Shown here: positions 35,911 through 44,424 of the stretch, piece by piece
How the letters are laid out: every line of letters starts with the position of its first letter
How positions within the stretch are numbered: position 1 is the stretch's first letter
From: Acidimicrobiales bacterium MED-G01
GTDB lineage: Bacteria; Actinomycetota; Acidimicrobiia; Acidimicrobiales; Poriferisodalaceae
Direction of reading: 5' to 3'
NCBI GenBank assembly: GCA_002457435.1
Contig: NTLA01000007.1
Location: forward strand, 1 to 64,000
Length of the DNA stretch: 64,000 bases
The notes under the pieces: generated by a model
Database searches by the model: none
What the model was told of the DNA's origin: nothing
What the model saw: the letters and a program-made list of their open reading frames with translations, nothing else
Made by a program: the position numbers and the translations under genes

Positions 35911-36675
35911 TCAGTTGCTCCCATCATCTTTCTTGAGACGAGAAGAGATCAGTGCTGCTAGGGCCTCTTCGTCGCGTAATTCTTCCAGCCGTATGACTCG
36001 ATAACGGTGAATGATTAGCCATGCGGCCACGATGGTCACCGTCAATGCGGAGTACAGCAACGTCCAATACATTTCGCCAGTTATTTCGGGTCTACGCCCG
36101 ACGCTAAGACTTGCCTTTTGGTGAAGAGTCCGCCACCAGTCAACGGAGTAGTGAACAATCGGCACGTTTATAAAGGAGATGAGGGCCATAACCGCTGCCC
36201 GTCGGCTCCGAATTATCGGCTCAGCTGGCAACCGTCTCAGTGCTAAGTACCCAAGATAAGTGACGAACAGTAAAACTGTGGTCGTGAGCCGCGCATCCCA
36301 CTGCCAATAAGTTCCCCAAGTAACTTTCCCCCACAGCATTCCTGTAACAAGCGTGATCCCGGTAAAAACAACACCAACTTCCGCTGCGGAACCCGCTAGT
36401 CGATCGTAATGCCGGCCCTGGTCTTCTCTGCGTTTTCTCCTGCGCAAAAACAGGACACTGGAAACCGAAGTCAGAACAAATGCTCCATACGCAATCCATA
36501 TAGAAGGCACATGTATATACAGCATGCGCACCGCTTCGCCTTGGATTACGTCGGCAGGAGAAACCAAAAGCCCTAGGACAGTCATCAACGCTGTTGCTGC
36601 TATGGCTAGGACTCCGAGCACGCGGGTTGTTGCCGTGGCAGTCATCTTTGCGTTGCCGTGTATTGCTGACGTCAT
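35911..36675 (-). CDS. ccmC: Haem-handling membrane protein CcmC
   Basis: A 254-residue membrane protein that delivers haem to CcmE. It contains the WWD-type motif WGTYWQWDARLT (120-131) and flanking histidines in YIHVPS and VHYSVDWWRTLH. The ATG at 36675 overlaps the ccmB stop as TGATG, with GGAGGAGGG just upstream. The open frame continues to 36765 within ccmB but is not CcmC-like. Confidence 0.95.
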   Translation of the reverse strand: MTSAIHGNAKMTATATTRVLGVLAIAATALMTVLGLLVSPADVIQGEAVRMLYIHVPSIWIAYGAFVLTSVSSVLFLRRRKRREDQGRHYDRLAGSAAEVGVVFTGITLVTGMLWGKVTWGTYWQWDARLTTTVLLFVTYLGYLALRRLPAEPIIRSRRAAVMALISFINVPIVHYSVDWWRTLHQKASLSVGRRPEITGEMYWTLLYSALTVTIVAAWLIIHRYRVIRLEELRDEEALAALISSRLKKDDGSN

Positions 36676-37343
36676 CAACCCTCCTCCAACAAGAATCCAA
36701 AAGCTCCAAGGCCGATAGCGGTGTGTACCGCGGCAATTACAAGCATCAGGCTGGCCCAGGTCCAACCAGCATCAGCGCGCACTCCAAGTGCTGTTTCAAA
36801 AGCTCGTGATCCTGCTAGCAGGATCGGTACCAAAACAGGAACCAAGAGCAGCGGAAGAAGAGTAGCTCGGACTCGCAAGCCTGCAGACATCACTCCCCAA
36901 AGAACTCCACACACAGAAAAAGCTATCGTCCCAGCTACAGCAGCAACCAGGAGCAGGCCCCAGTCGACAACTCGAACGTTGTACAAAACAGCGACCCCTG
37001 ACCCGAGCACTAATTCCAAGAGCCCGATCTGCACAAATAGCGCCAGCGACTTTCCAAGAAACAAAGATGGCGCTCCAATTACTGACATTCGGAAGGCGTC
37101 CATATTTCCGTCATCCGTTTCGACGTCAAATGATCTTTGAATGAGCAGCGTTCCGCCGTAGAGAACCGCTACCCAGTAAAGGCCCCCTGCGCCCAACTCC
37201 AACAACGACGAATTCGCATCAAGCGCGAAAGCCAAGACAACCAGGATCAGCAATGCCAACGGGGCTACTTGCCCAAGAGCGATCTTGGCTCGCCATTCAA
37301 CGCGCAGGTCCTTTCGAGCTACTAACAGAATTTCAGCTAGCAC
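36675..37343 (-). CDS. ccmB: CcmB, membrane subunit of the CcmAB transporter
   Basis: A 222-residue protein with about six membrane helices. The N-terminal VARKDLRVEWR and the segment SFDVETDDGNMDAFRMS are typical of CcmB. The GTG at 37343 is chosen because GGAGG lies six bases upstream and the result matches the usual 220-residue length; the frame runs further upstream into ccmA. With CcmA it uses ATP to release haem-loaded CcmE. Confidence 0.93.
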   Translation of the reverse strand: MLAEILLVARKDLRVEWRAKIALGQVAPLALLILVVLAFALDANSSLLELGAGGLYWVAVLYGGTLLIQRSFDVETDDGNMDAFRMSVIGAPSLFLGKSLALFVQIGLLELVLGSGVAVLYNVRVVDWGLLLVAAVAGTIAFSVCGVLWGVMSAGLRVRATLLPLLLVPVLVPILLAGSRAFETALGVRADAGWTWASLMLVIAAVHTAIGLGAFGFLLEEG

Positions 37344-37986
37344 CGGAATCCTCCAGTACGCGGCCTCCGCCCAGGGTGACAACTCGGGAAGCTATTCCTT
37401 TAGTTAGAGGGCTTTCGTGACTGGCAAAAATTATCGTTGCTCCTAATCGGGCCGCCTCCGCCAGGATGACGTCGAGGTTCTCCCGACTTTCGCTGTCGAG
37501 TGAGGCATGCGGTTCGTCTAACAGCCAGAGCCGCGGGCGACCTACCACCAACGAAGCAATAGCAACCTTTCGTCTCTGACCAGCAGACAGAGAACCGATG
37601 GGCACAGTCCACAGCTGTTTGGAAACGCCAACTCTTATGAGAGCGGCGTCTGTGTCGCTTTCCGCAGCTCCAACGGCAGCTGCTCGGAATTCGACATGTT
37701 CTCGCACCCACAAGTCTTGATAAAGGTTGTTCTCGTGACCGAGGAGTCCTATGTAACGTCGCGGCGCCCTTCGGTCGACTCGCATGTCAAACCCAAGGAT
37801 ATGGGCGTCACCTGAACTCACTGAGATCAGACCGGCGCACGCTCGCAAGAAACTGGTCTTACCCGCCCCATTTTCTCCTCGAAGAAGAACCACCTCACCT
37901 TGATCCACACGAAGGTCCAGACCGGTTAACACCGGGAACGAGCCTGCTACGGCAACAACCTTTTCGAACTCAACGACGGCAGACAT
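37333..37986 (-). CDS. ccmA: CcmA, ATP-binding subunit of the CcmAB transporter
   Basis: A 217-residue ABC ATPase. Walker A is GENGAGKT (37-44), the signature reads LSAGQRRKVAIA and Walker B is LWLLDEPHASLD; an H-loop follows in FASHES. It is the first gene of the ccm run, starting with ATG at 37986 close to a GAGGA site. It overlaps ccmB by 11 bases. The promoter should lie in the 80 bases before it, where I see no clear hexamers. Confidence 0.94.
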   Translation of the reverse strand: MSAVVEFEKVVAVAGSFPVLTGLDLRVDQGEVVLLRGENGAGKTSFLRACAGLISVSSGDAHILGFDMRVDRRAPRRYIGLLGHENNLYQDLWVREHVEFRAAAVGAAESDTDAALIRVGVSKQLWTVPIGSLSAGQRRKVAIASLVVGRPRLWLLDEPHASLDSESRENLDVILAEAARLGATIIFASHESPLTKGIASRVVTLGGGRVLEDSGAS

Positions 37987-38066
37987 TCCTCACGATGTTA
38001 CGACGCCACCGTCCGGAGACCACCCGAAGCTCAGCAGTAACGAAACCTCAACAGCGTAGGGCCGTG

Positions 38067-38282
38067 TCAGGATGGCTCGATAACCGCTACTACATCACCT
38101 TCGCTGATTCGGTCTTCTTCGCTAACTCGCATTTCTTTCAGGGTTCCAGCGACGGTAGCCACTACGGGAATCTCCATCTTCATTGATTCAAGAATCACTA
38201 ATTCATCGCCCTCGGCGACTGTCGCCCCTTCTTCGGCTACCACTTTCCAGACTGTGGCAGTCAATTCTGCTCGGACCTCCAT
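38067..38282 (-). CDS. Biotin/lipoyl carrier-domain protein (TB7.3-like)
   Basis: A 71-residue single-domain protein, the size of a free biotinyl domain. The acceptor site is ESMKMEI with K35, the biotinylation motif of acyl-CoA carboxylases. AAGGAG seven bases before the ATG at 38282 sets the start. Mycobacterial TB7.3 (Rv3221c), a similar stand-alone biotinyl protein, lies beside pdtaS and whiB1; here it lies about 12 kb away beside ccmA. The carboxylase partner is not in the window. Confidence 0.9.
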   Translation of the reverse strand: MEVRAELTATVWKVVAEEGATVAEGDELVILESMKMEIPVVATVAGTLKEMRVSEEDRISEGDVVAVIEPS

Positions 38283-38404
38283 GGAGCTTCTCCTTCTATC
38301 GCAACCCGGTTCAGCGTCGGTCAACCTAGCTGTCTTATCAGTCCAATGCTTGATCAACAAATAGCAAGATTCGAAATCGGCTCAGAGGAAGTTGTTGGGC
38401 CCAC

Positions 38405-38410
38405 TACCAT
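38405..38410 (+). promoter_or_regulatory. Putative -10 hexamer (TACCAT) of a leaderless transcript
   Basis: TACCAT ends eight bases before the ATG at 38419 of the DUF5317 gene, which lacks a Shine-Dalgarno. Confidence 0.4.
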
Positions 38411-38418
38411 CATGACCG

Positions 38419-39165
38419 ATGTATCTGATTCCTTTGGCTCTAATAGTCGGCGGCGCAGTTGGGCTTTTTATTCGCGGATCAACCGATTATTTCACAGCCA
38501 CCCGGGTCGTATTTTGGCCAATTCCCGCAGTTGGCGTCGCCCTGCAAGCTTTAGTCGGGTCAGGCCTTGGAGTACCTTACCCATCACTTTTGACAGGTAT
38601 CTCTCTGGTCTTGGTCGCTGTTACCTGCGCTATGAATCTCCATCTCACGGGCGCTTCGGTGATCTTGGTCGGCGCAAGCCTAAACCTGATCCCATTGGTT
38701 CTGAACGGATATGTTCCCGTAACTGTTGATGCTGTGGTGAACGCCGGTATCACTGACCTCGGCTCGATCGACCTTGTTCAACTAGGGGCGGCCCGAGCGT
38801 TTGAGACAGGTGAGGAAACTCTCTGGTTCCTGGGTGCTGTTGTCCCCGTCCGGTGGCTCAACGAGGTGTTTTCCTTCGGTGATTTGATCATTGCTTTTGG
38901 ACTTGCAAACCTTGGCTTTCGGATCTTCTTTCCTCTTAGAGAAACCGCTAGTTACTACGACGAAGCGGTCGAATATGACCAGTACCGTGATCCCACACAA
39001 CCAGACCCGTTCGAAGGTTACGAACCAGAGCAGTCGACATGGCCAGCCTCACCTCCAGATGATTTCGCTTCGGTCAACGAACCGATCGAACCGCCTAGAT
39101 CTCAACCTGGTCTCACCACGCTGGAGGGCTCAGCTCCCATCGTTCCGGACGAAGAGGACACGTGA
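38419..39165 (+). CDS. DUF5317-like membrane protein
   Basis: A 248-residue protein whose first ~180 residues are hydrophobic with about five membrane helices (LIPLALIVGGAVGLFI, LLTGISLVLVAVTCAM and others), plus a conserved-looking GASLNLIPLVLNGYVPV segment. The last ~65 residues are an acidic, proline-rich cytoplasmic or exposed tail. It resembles the DUF5317 family of Acidimicrobiia and Clostridia; the function is unknown. Its stop overlaps the GTG of the next gene by four bases. Confidence 0.7.
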   Translation: MYLIPLALIVGGAVGLFIRGSTDYFTATRVVFWPIPAVGVALQALVGSGLGVPYPSLLTGISLVLVAVTCAMNLHLTGASVILVGASLNLIPLVLNGYVPVTVDAVVNAGITDLGSIDLVQLGAARAFETGEETLWFLGAVVPVRWLNEVFSFGDLIIAFGLANLGFRIFFPLRETASYYDEAVEYDQYRDPTQPDPFEGYEPEQSTWPASPPDDFASVNEPIEPPRSQPGLTTLEGSAPIVPDEEDT

Positions 39166-39434
39166 CGGAAAGTGAGTCTGCAGACCCGGTTCTTCGGTCT
39201 CGAGAGCGAATACGAACGGCCGCAAACTTGGGGAAACGGTTGGGCTACAGCTGTTTTGGGGGAGCGCTAGTTCTTTTTGTACTCAACTACTACCTAGGGG
39301 GCTCATCCCTATCGATTTCACTTACAGTCGCTCTCCTCATTGTTGGCTCCTTGATTCTGGCTCCGGCCATAATTTTTGGATACGCCGCAAACGCCGCAGA
39401 CCGTGAAGATCGGGGGCTTCCACATGGTCACTAG
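39162..39434 (+). CDS. Small two-helix membrane protein, unknown function
   Basis: A 90-residue protein with a charged N-terminus, two membrane helices (about 30-45 and 51-74) and a short charged C-terminus. It starts with GTG at 39162 overlapping the DUF5317 stop (GTGA), so the two are co-translated and may work together. I do not recognise the family. Confidence 0.65.
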   Translation: MTESESADPVLRSRERIRTAANLGKRLGYSCFGGALVLFVLNYYLGGSSLSISLTVALLIVGSLILAPAIIFGYAANAADREDRGLPHGH

Positions 39435-39522
39435 TCGTCGCGTAATTAGCGGTTTGTGCTCGAAATCTGAGAGTATTCGTATCCTTCACGGCTTGTCCCT
39501 CTAGCCCCTGAGAATCTCAATC

Positions 39523-40122
39523 ATGTCGACTCGTCTCCCCGCATCAGAACGAAGAGCGCAATTACTCGATGTTGCCATGACGGTCTTCGCTGCGAACGGC
39601 TACCACGGCACATCAATGAATGGCGTCGCCAAAGCTGCCGGTGTCACTAAGCCAGTTCTGTACCAGCACTTCACTTCAAAAAGAGACTTGTACCTCGAGC
39701 TGATAGAAGATGTCGCGGACCGACTCGCAAACGAAGTTGTACGCGCCGCTAAGGCCGCGAACAGTAATTATCAAAGCACGGTCGACGCCTTGTGCGCTTA
39801 TTTCTCGTTCGTTGAACAAAATCAACGTGAGTTTCAATTGCTATTTGGTCGATCTGCTCCAAGAGATGACGACACAGCGAACGGCAGTCAAATGGTCGAA
39901 AGCAGAATGTCGGCAACGATCGCTGAGCTGCTTAGCGAATGGTTAGATAGCGCGACCGTTGAAACGTACGCTCGGGCGATCGTCACGATGTCTGAAGGGG
40001 TGTGTCGACATTGGCTCACTCAACTTGATCGTCCATCGGCAGAAGATCTAGCAGAGCAGCTAGCGGGCCTCATCCTCACCGGGATTCGAGGTCTTGTTGA
40101 AAGCGCTAGCGGTCATCAGTAG
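39523..40122 (+). CDS. TetR/AcrR family transcriptional regulator
   Basis: A 199-residue repressor-type protein. The N-terminal HTH is clear: RRAQLLDVAMTVFAANGYHGTSM, NGVAKAAGVTKPVLYQHFTSKRDLYLELIEDV in two consecutive blocks. The C-terminal all-helical ligand domain is variable. The adjacent CoA-transferase gene 45 bases downstream on the same strand is a possible target or partner; the ligand is unknown. Confidence 0.92.
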   Translation: MSTRLPASERRAQLLDVAMTVFAANGYHGTSMNGVAKAAGVTKPVLYQHFTSKRDLYLELIEDVADRLANEVVRAAKAANSNYQSTVDALCAYFSFVEQNQREFQLLFGRSAPRDDDTANGSQMVESRMSATIAELLSEWLDSATVETYARAIVTMSEGVCRHWLTQLDRPSAEDLAEQLAGLILTGIRGLVESASGHQ

Positions 40123-40167
40123 GAAAAAATTTGATCGTCGGACGCTTTCGCCTGTCATGATCAACTG

Positions 40168-41367
40168 ATGGAACAAGGCGCTTTAAACGGCATCAGAGTA
40201 ATTGACCTCACGACAGTCTTAATGGGTCCAATGGCTACCCGAATGTTGGGCGATCATGGCGCTGATGTCATCCGAGTGGAACCCACTACTGGGGATTCAA
40301 CCAGGAACGGGCTCCCAAGCAGGAGTGCCGGCATGTCAGGTTTTAGTTTGAATCTTCAGCGAAACAAACGATCACTCAGCATTGACCTGAAAAATGACGG
40401 CGGTCGCGAGGTGATGTTGAAGTTGGTAAAAACCGCAGATGCTCTAGTCACGAACATGCGAGCCGAAGCGTTGATGCGTCTTGGCCTAGACGCGGAGTCG
40501 CTGATTTCAGCAAACCCATCTCTCATCTATTGCAGGGCTAACGGCTTCGCTGCAGATGGTCCCTACGGAAACAAGGCTGCATACGACGACGCTATCCAAG
40601 CAGCTTCAGGACTCGCTGGATTATTTACGGCAACCAATGGTCGCCCCACCTATGTTCCAGCAGTCATCGCCGACAAAGTGACGGGCCTACACATCGTCCA
40701 AGCTGTGATGGCAGCCCTGATTCATCGCCATCGAACGGGCTCTGGGCAAAGCATAGAAGTGCCAATGTTTGAGACAATGGTCAGTTTCAACTTGGTGGAA
40801 CACCTTCGGGGTGCGGCTTTCGAACCACCTGAGGGCCCCTTTGGTTACGAACGACTCTTGTCGCCAGCTCGCAAACCATATGAAACAGTTGATGGTTTCG
40901 TGTGCCTATTGCCTTACACCGACAAGAACTTTGAAGACTTTTTTGGTTTCATTGGGCAGCCAGAGCTTTCATCTGACGAGAGGTTTGCGACCCACAATGA
41001 CCGGGTGACAAATACGTCGGAGCTTTATGAGTTAATCGGAGAGGCCGCCCTGCTCAAGACAACAGACCAGTGGTTGGAGTTTTGTGATGGGGTCTCTATT
41101 CCGGCCGCTGCAGTACTGGATTTGGCAAAGTTCGACGACGACCCGCATTTATCCGAAGTGGGATTGGTGGAAATAATGAACCACCCCAGTGAAGGTGACT
41201 ATAGGTATGTCAAAGATCCGGTTATCTATTCTGAAACCTCTACTGGGCTTTACCGTCATGCGCCACGGCTGGGTGAACACAGTATTGAGTTACTCGAAGA
41301 ACTTGGCTACGACGAAGCGAAGATTTTGAAGATGGTCGGCGAAGGAACCGTCACGGTTAGTTCGTAG
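40168..41367 (+). CDS. CaiB/BaiF family (class III) CoA transferase
   Basis: A 399-residue enzyme of the family III CoA transferases, moving CoA between carboxylic acids. Seen: the N-terminal GIRVIDLTTVLMGPMATRML, GADVIRVEP, NKRSLSIDLK, the region with the likely catalytic aspartate (AYDDAIQAASG, D140 or D141) and YGNKAAYDD. The acceptor acid cannot be told from sequence. It follows a TetR gene and faces a dehydrogenase gene convergently. Confidence 0.92.
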   Translation: MEQGALNGIRVIDLTTVLMGPMATRMLGDHGADVIRVEPTTGDSTRNGLPSRSAGMSGFSLNLQRNKRSLSIDLKNDGGREVMLKLVKTADALVTNMRAEALMRLGLDAESLISANPSLIYCRANGFAADGPYGNKAAYDDAIQAASGLAGLFTATNGRPTYVPAVIADKVTGLHIVQAVMAALIHRHRTGSGQSIEVPMFETMVSFNLVEHLRGAAFEPPEGPFGYERLLSPARKPYETVDGFVCLLPYTDKNFEDFFGFIGQPELSSDERFATHNDRVTNTSELYELIGEAALLKTTDQWLEFCDGVSIPAAAVLDLAKFDDDPHLSEVGLVEIMNHPSEGDYRYVKDPVIYSETSTGLYRHAPRLGEHSIELLEELGYDEAKILKMVGEGTVTVSS

Positions 41368-41377
41368 CTACTTGGGT

Positions 41378-42409
41378 TTAACCAGCAGTTGGATCCACGA
41401 GAATTTTTACTGCATCGATCCTTCGTTCGGCTAGATCATCGATTGTCTTGCCTAACGAATCTAGATCGATGACGTCGCCACGTAGTGGTGAGACGGAAAG
41501 ACGTCCATCAAAGATCATGTTCGCCGTGGCTTTCATTTCTTCCAAGGTGAACACGATTGAGGTATTCAGTGTCACCTCTTTGCTGATCCATCGAATAGGG
41601 CTGATCTGAGCTTGTTGACCCGTCACTCCCACCAAGCAAACGGATCCTCCGCGCCGAACCATATCGACTGATTGTTGCATCGTCTGGGGAATTCCAGCGC
41701 AGTCGAAAGCGACATCTGCCTGCAAGCCTTGGGTCAAGTCGTCCAGCACTCCTCGCAGCTCGTCTCCCGGGGCTACCGCAATATCGCTTCCGGTAGCCAA
41801 AGCGAGTTTTCTTCGGCTCTCATCTGGTTCTACCGCTATGACCACTGCTGCGCCGGCTGCTTTAGCTACCTGAGCAGTTAGCAGTCCTATCGGACCGCAA
41901 CCAACGACACACACAACGTCACCGACTTGGAGTTGACTTCTCCGAACCGCATGAAAAGCCACTGACGCGGGCTCAATCAACGCCGCATCGTCTGTATCTA
42001 CACCATCGGGGATAGCTATAACTCTCTCAGCCTTCAAACCAAGAAACGGTGCAAAACCTCCAGATGTTGGGCCAGTTGGACCCGCGTAATCGGACCATGC
42101 CGTTCGACAGTACTGACTCAAATCGTTTCGACATTCCAAACACCGTCCACATCCAGGAGCTAACGCCCCGGTGACACGATCTCCTTCTTTAACATTCAGC
42201 ACGCCTTGACCCGAGGCTGCGATAACACCGACCCATTCGTGTCCGCAGACACTGGGCGAATATTTCCAACCTTCGACATAGGCGTGAACGTCGCTCCCAC
42301 AAATACCGCATCGTTGTATCGCGACGACGACTTCGTCTGCCTGTGGCGCCGGGTCCTCTCTTTCTACAAGCTCAAATTGGCCTTTTCCTGTTACTAATCC
42401 TGCGCGCAT
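41378..42409 (-). CDS. Zinc-dependent medium-chain alcohol/polyol dehydrogenase
   Basis: A 343-residue MDR enzyme. The catalytic-zinc residues appear in RCGICGSDVHAY and VCGHEWVGVI. The structural-zinc cysteines lie in GCGRCLECRNDLSQYC and the NAD(P)-binding motif is VVGCGPIGLLTAQVAKAAGA. The type is that of sorbitol/threonine/2,3-butanediol dehydrogenases; the substrate is open. A GGGGG five bases upstream supports the ATG at 42409. It is convergent with the CoA-transferase gene. Confidence 0.92.
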   Translation of the reverse strand: MRAGLVTGKGQFELVEREDPAPQADEVVVAIQRCGICGSDVHAYVEGWKYSPSVCGHEWVGVIAASGQGVLNVKEGDRVTGALAPGCGRCLECRNDLSQYCRTAWSDYAGPTGPTSGGFAPFLGLKAERVIAIPDGVDTDDAALIEPASVAFHAVRRSQLQVGDVVCVVGCGPIGLLTAQVAKAAGAAVVIAVEPDESRRKLALATGSDIAVAPGDELRGVLDDLTQGLQADVAFDCAGIPQTMQQSVDMVRRGGSVCLVGVTGQQAQISPIRWISKEVTLNTSIVFTLEEMKATANMIFDGRLSVSPLRGDVIDLDSLGKTIDDLAERRIDAVKILVDPTAG

Positions 42410-42528
42410 CTTGACCCCCGGTCAGCACTCAAACATCAACTGAACCCACTCGACCAAGAGTTTCGCACGATTATCTCTCGCCATCCCAATGCAACGGCTC
42501 ACACATACCTTGTGGTTCCTATTTCGGC

Positions 42529-42564
42529 AAAAATGTCTGAGGGCCGCCAATTTGACGGCCCTCA
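42529..42564 (-). terminator. Intrinsic terminator of the small membrane-protein gene
   Basis: On the minus strand, TGAGGGCCG and CGGCCCTCA form a perfect 9-bp GC-rich stem (42556-42564 with 42538-42546) around a nine-base loop, followed within five bases by TTTTT (42533-42529). It lies about 45 bases after the stop at 42609. A second weak hairpin (GACGC/GCGTC, about 42572-42588) lies between the stop and this terminator. Confidence 0.85.
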
Positions 42565-42608
42565 ACACTAAGACGCTCTAAGGCGTCCTATGTAATAGCA
42601 ATGGCTAG

Positions 42609-42983
42609 CTAGCGGCCACCGATACCTTTACCGAGCGCCGAAATCGCAGCATCCCGAATTGGGATGAATGCCATAATGGCGATTGCGGTAGCAATATCAG
42701 CTCCGAACCTACCCATTTGTAGGACTTCTGTGCTTGCTCCGTAGCCGAACACGCCGCCGCCATCGTTGACGTTGCTGATCACTACGAAGAGATAAGCCCA
42801 GATGAGGTTGAGGTTCGATCCAACTACTGGAATCGACTTCAACATTGAGTTCACGTTCACGGTATCGAGAACGCTGTCTATGACTGCCATCACACCTTGA
42901 AGCAACATGCCCATGATGATGATGGTCAAAATCGTTGACATCATATTCGCCAGGACCCCCTTATGGTCTACAGAACTGGCCAT
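42609..42983 (-). CDS. Orphan small membrane protein, unknown function
   Basis: A protein of up to 124 residues with three hydrophobic segments (about 14-36, 58-73 and 90-108), a Gly-rich NDGGGVFGYG loop and a glycine/arginine C-terminus (GKGIGGR). I do not recognise the family. The first ATG (42983) has GGAG too close to it; the ATG at 42944 is preceded by AAGGGGG at a better distance, giving 111 residues. The gene stands alone, well separated from neighbours, and ends in a strong terminator, which suggests a discrete and possibly abundant transcript. Confidence 0.7.
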   Translation of the reverse strand: MASSVDHKGVLANMMSTILTIIIMGMLLQGVMAVIDSVLDTVNVNSMLKSIPVVGSNLNLIWAYLFVVISNVNDGGGVFGYGASTEVLQMGRFGADIATAIAIMAFIPIRDAAISALGKGIGGR

Positions 42984-43142
42984 GCTCCAATGACCAGAGG
43001 GTCGTTGGGCACTGAGACCATGTTAGGGGACCCGGAGGGGCCTGTCGCGCATATCGAAAACTTCCTCATTTTTTGCTTTCTTTTAACCAGCTTTACTGGT
43101 ACAAGCCGACTCGAAAGCCTGATTCAACAGGTTTTGACCAAT

Positions 43143-44354
43143 TTATTCGATGCGCATACCTGAAATAGCTCGGCTGATCACGAGTTGCTGAATTTGTTCG
43201 GTGCCTTCGAAAATGTCGTAAATCTTGGCGTCTCGATGCCAGCGCTCTACGGGGTATTCGCGGACGTATCCGTAGCCACCCAATATCTGGATAGCCCGTT
43301 CCGTGGCCCATACTGCGACGCGACCGGCCTTGAGTTTCGCCATCGAACCTTCAGCATTCTTGTATTTACGTTGTTTCCCCAGCCATGCACCGCGCCATAC
43401 GAGGGCTCGTGCTGCTTCTATTTCCATTGCCATGTCAGCCAACATGAAAGCAATGGACTGATTCTGAATAATGGGTCGCCCAAACTGGTGACGCTCTTTC
43501 GCGTATTCGAGCGCATATTCGTAGGCGGCTCTGGCAATACCAACTGCCTGGGCTGCCACTGCCGGGCGTGTGGATTCAAAGGTTTGCATTGCAGCTTGAG
43601 CATTACCGGACTTGCCCTCACGCACTCGGGCTAGACGTTCATCAAGTTTGTCTTTGCCACCAAGGACACAACTTCCTGGGATTCTGCAGTCAGACAGCAC
43701 TACCTCAGCTGTATGACTGGCACGTATGCCGTGCTTTAGAAACTTTTGGCCTTGCGATATACCCGGACTGTTCGGTGGGATCACAAAACTCGCATGCCCG
43801 CGGCTACCTAGCTCAGGGTCAACTACGGCTACGACGACATGTACATCAGCAATGCCACCATTCGTTATCCAGGTTTTAGTGCCATTCAGCACCCATTCGT
43901 CAGTTGCTTCCTCATACACGGCTCGGGTACGCATCGCCGCCACATCGGAACCTGCATCGGGCTCCGAAGACGCGAAAGCTCCCAACATGAGTTGGTCACT
44001 TGTTCCATAACACTGCGGAACCCATTCCATTACCTGCTCTGGAGTCCCCGATGCGGCGATACCTGCAGCGGCCAGTCCACTACCCATGATGGACAATCCG
44101 ATACCTGCATCACCCCAAAAGAGTTCTTCCAACGCGACTGGCATTGTTAATCCAGTCGGGTCGTTCATCATCGCTTCGGCCATGAACTCCCAGCTGTACA
44201 AACCAATTTCGGCCGCCTCTTGAATAACGGGCCACGGGGTTTCTTCGCGTTCGTCCCAATCGGCGGCCACGGGTCGAACGACATCGTTAGCAAAATCGTG
44301 GACCCATTTCTGAATTTGGAGTTGGTCTTCGTTCAATTCTGGGTTGAAATCCAT
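43143..44354 (-). CDS. Acyl-CoA dehydrogenase
   Basis: FAD enzyme of 403 residues introducing the alpha-beta double bond in acyl-CoA, passing electrons to ETF. The N-terminal helical domain, the FASSEPDAGSDVAAM and WITNGG motifs of the FAD-binding barrel, and the C-terminal RALVWRGAW, QILGGYGYVREYPVERWHRDAKIYDIFEGTEQIQ region in short conserved blocks are present. Substrate chain length is not evident. The ATG at 44354 is six bases after TAACTT. etfBA lies elsewhere in the window. Confidence 0.96.
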   Translation of the reverse strand: MDFNPELNEDQLQIQKWVHDFANDVVRPVAADWDEREETPWPVIQEAAEIGLYSWEFMAEAMMNDPTGLTMPVALEELFWGDAGIGLSIMGSGLAAAGIAASGTPEQVMEWVPQCYGTSDQLMLGAFASSEPDAGSDVAAMRTRAVYEEATDEWVLNGTKTWITNGGIADVHVVVAVVDPELGSRGHASFVIPPNSPGISQGQKFLKHGIRASHTAEVVLSDCRIPGSCVLGGKDKLDERLARVREGKSGNAQAAMQTFESTRPAVAAQAVGIARAAYEYALEYAKERHQFGRPIIQNQSIAFMLADMAMEIEAARALVWRGAWLGKQRKYKNAEGSMAKLKAGRVAVWATERAIQILGGYGYVREYPVERWHRDAKIYDIFEGTEQIQQLVISRAISGMRIE

Positions 44355-44360
44355 GCCTGA

Positions 44361-44366
44361 AAGTTA
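44361..44366 (-). promoter_or_regulatory. Putative -10 hexamer (TAACTT) of a leaderless transcript
   Basis: On the minus strand TAACTT ends six bases before the ATG at 44354 of the acyl-CoA dehydrogenase. Confidence 0.4.
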
Positions 44367-44424
44367 CTAACGGGTAACCGTCGCGGCAATCTCTAACCAG
44401 TTTTAGTTCGAAGAACTGCCAGTG

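Noticed and set aside
42572..42588. Second hairpin GACGC/GCGTC after the orphan membrane-protein gene
   Set aside because: Only five base pairs and no T-run; the next hairpin is a far better terminator.
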